Below are positions 6,124 to 6,657 of a DNA stretch of 6,657 nt, in pieces. The position numbers were made by a program, and so were the translations under genes. Location of the stretch: contig JAFNGD010000423.1 of NCBI GenBank assembly GCA_017885365.1, positions 1-6,657 on the forward strand, read 5' to 3'. Each line of letters opens with the position of its first letter. Within the stretch, counting starts at the first letter, position 1. The DNA is from Nitrospirota bacterium. Its GTDB lineage: Bacteria > Nitrospirota > UBA9217. The notes under the pieces are model-generated. The model was given only the letters and a program-made list of their open reading frames with translations, did no database searches and was not told the origin of the DNA.

Positions 6124-6657
6124 GCCGTTCTCACCTGGCCAACCAGCTCCCGTATGCTGCCGATCCCATGCTGCCGCAGGAAGTCCCCGATGCCCTCCGC
6201 CACGTCCACGGTCGCGCGGGGATTCACGAAGTTGGCCGTGCCGATGGCGATCGCCGAGGCCCCCGCAAGGATGAACTCCAGGGCGTCCTCTGCCGTCATG
6301 ATGCCGCCCATGCCGATGATGGGAATACTGACCGCCTTTGCCGCCTGCCAGACCATGCGCACCGCTACCGGCCTGATCGCCGGCCCGGAAAGCCCGCCCG
6401 TGCAGTTCGCCAGCCTCGGCCTCCGGCTCCGAACATCGATGGACATGCCCAGGAGGGTATTGATGAGCGACAGCCCATCGCACCCCGCGTCGCGGGCCGC
6501 CTTTGCGAACTCGGTGATGTCCGTCACGTTCGGAGAAAGCTTGGCGATGACCGGCAGCCTGGTGGCCTTGCGGACCGCCGAGAGCAGTTCGAAGGCCGCC
6601 TTGAGATTGGTTCCGAACACAATGCCGCCGGCCTTCACATTGGGGCAGGATATGTTC
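6120..6657 (-). CDS. pyrD: Dihydroorotate dehydrogenase catalytic subunit (partial, N-terminus outside window)
   Basis: The enzyme oxidises dihydroorotate to orotate with FMN in pyrimidine synthesis. About 178 C-terminal residues are visible and roughly the first 120-130 lie beyond the window edge. The visible part begins at [11 protein letters not shown], whose Cys (codon 6645-6647) is the catalytic base in class 1 enzymes. It continues with [22 protein letters not shown], the FMN-phosphate region [17 protein letters not shown] and [11 protein letters not shown], ending in the usual ELVGQV. Class 1B (NAD-linked, partnered by PyrK) fits best, because class 1B sequences carry the SCPNVK..G pattern and class 2 enzymes use Ser in place of this Cys. 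A pyrK gene would be expected upstream, outside the window. The GTG at 6638 is internal, not a start. The stop codon overlaps the kinase start, so the two genes are probably co-transcribed. Confidence 0.95.
   Translation of the reverse strand, partial: NISCPNVKAGGIVFGTNLKAAFELLSAVRKATRLPVIAKLSPNVTDITEFAKAARDAGCDGLSLINTLLGMSIDVRSRRPRLANCTGGLSGPAIRPVAVRMVWQAAKAVSIPIIGMGGIMTAEDALEFILAGASAIAIGTANFVNPRATVDVAEGIGDFLRQHGIGSIRELVGQVRTA
6130..6136 (-). promoter_or_regulatory. Ribosome binding site deciding the kinase TTG start
   Basis: AGGTGAG on the minus strand ends 6 nt before the TTG at 6123, within the final codons of pyrD. It is the only plausible ribosome site near the first membrane helix and is the main support for the TTG start. 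Confidence 0.5.

Noticed and set aside
6124..6483. N-terminal extension of the kinase to an upstream ATG
   Set aside because: The added 120 residues come from pyrD read in another frame. They are low complexity and would place a charged string before the first membrane helix.

Overview
The window looks like chromosomal DNA from a GC-rich anaerobic or respiratory bacterium of the Desulfobacterota/Nitrospirota type. This placement is an inference. It rests on gene content (a DUF3786 protein, a histidine kinase with a c-type haem motif in its periplasmic sensor, an NtrC-type sigma-54 activator, a Kup potassium transporter) and on a palindromic intergenic repeat of a kind I recall from such genomes. 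No rRNA, tRNA, CRISPR array, insertion sequence or phage gene was seen.

Layout from left to right. Positions 47-658 (+) encode a DUF3786-family protein. It converges on kup (806-2626, -), and the 147-bp gap between them holds a degenerate palindromic repeat. Upstream of kup lies a 635-bp stretch (2627-3261) with no intact large gene. It contains a possible 47-codon ORF whose stop overlaps the kup start (ATGA), an extended -10 promoter candidate, and what appears to be the broken 3' end of a c-type cytochrome gene with two CxxCH motifs in different frames. Beyond that, all on the minus strand, is a compact cluster read in the order pyrD (partial, 6120-6657), haem-motif sensor kinase (4633-6123), sigma-54 response regulator (3262-4629).

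How the genes fit together. The kinase most likely starts at a TTG that overlaps the pyrD stop (TTGA), and the response regulator begins 3 nt after the kinase stop. The three genes therefore look like one transcript with translational coupling between pyrD and the kinase. The kinase sensor sits between two membrane segments and carries Cys-Ile-His-Cys-His, so it probably holds a covalent periplasmic haem and senses redox state or a haem ligand. It would pass phosphate to Asp53 of the regulator, which would then activate a sigma-54 promoter. No convincing -24/-12 promoter is visible here, so the targets are probably elsewhere. The link between a pyrimidine-synthesis enzyme and a haem-based two-component system is the most interesting feature of the window, although the individual families are known.
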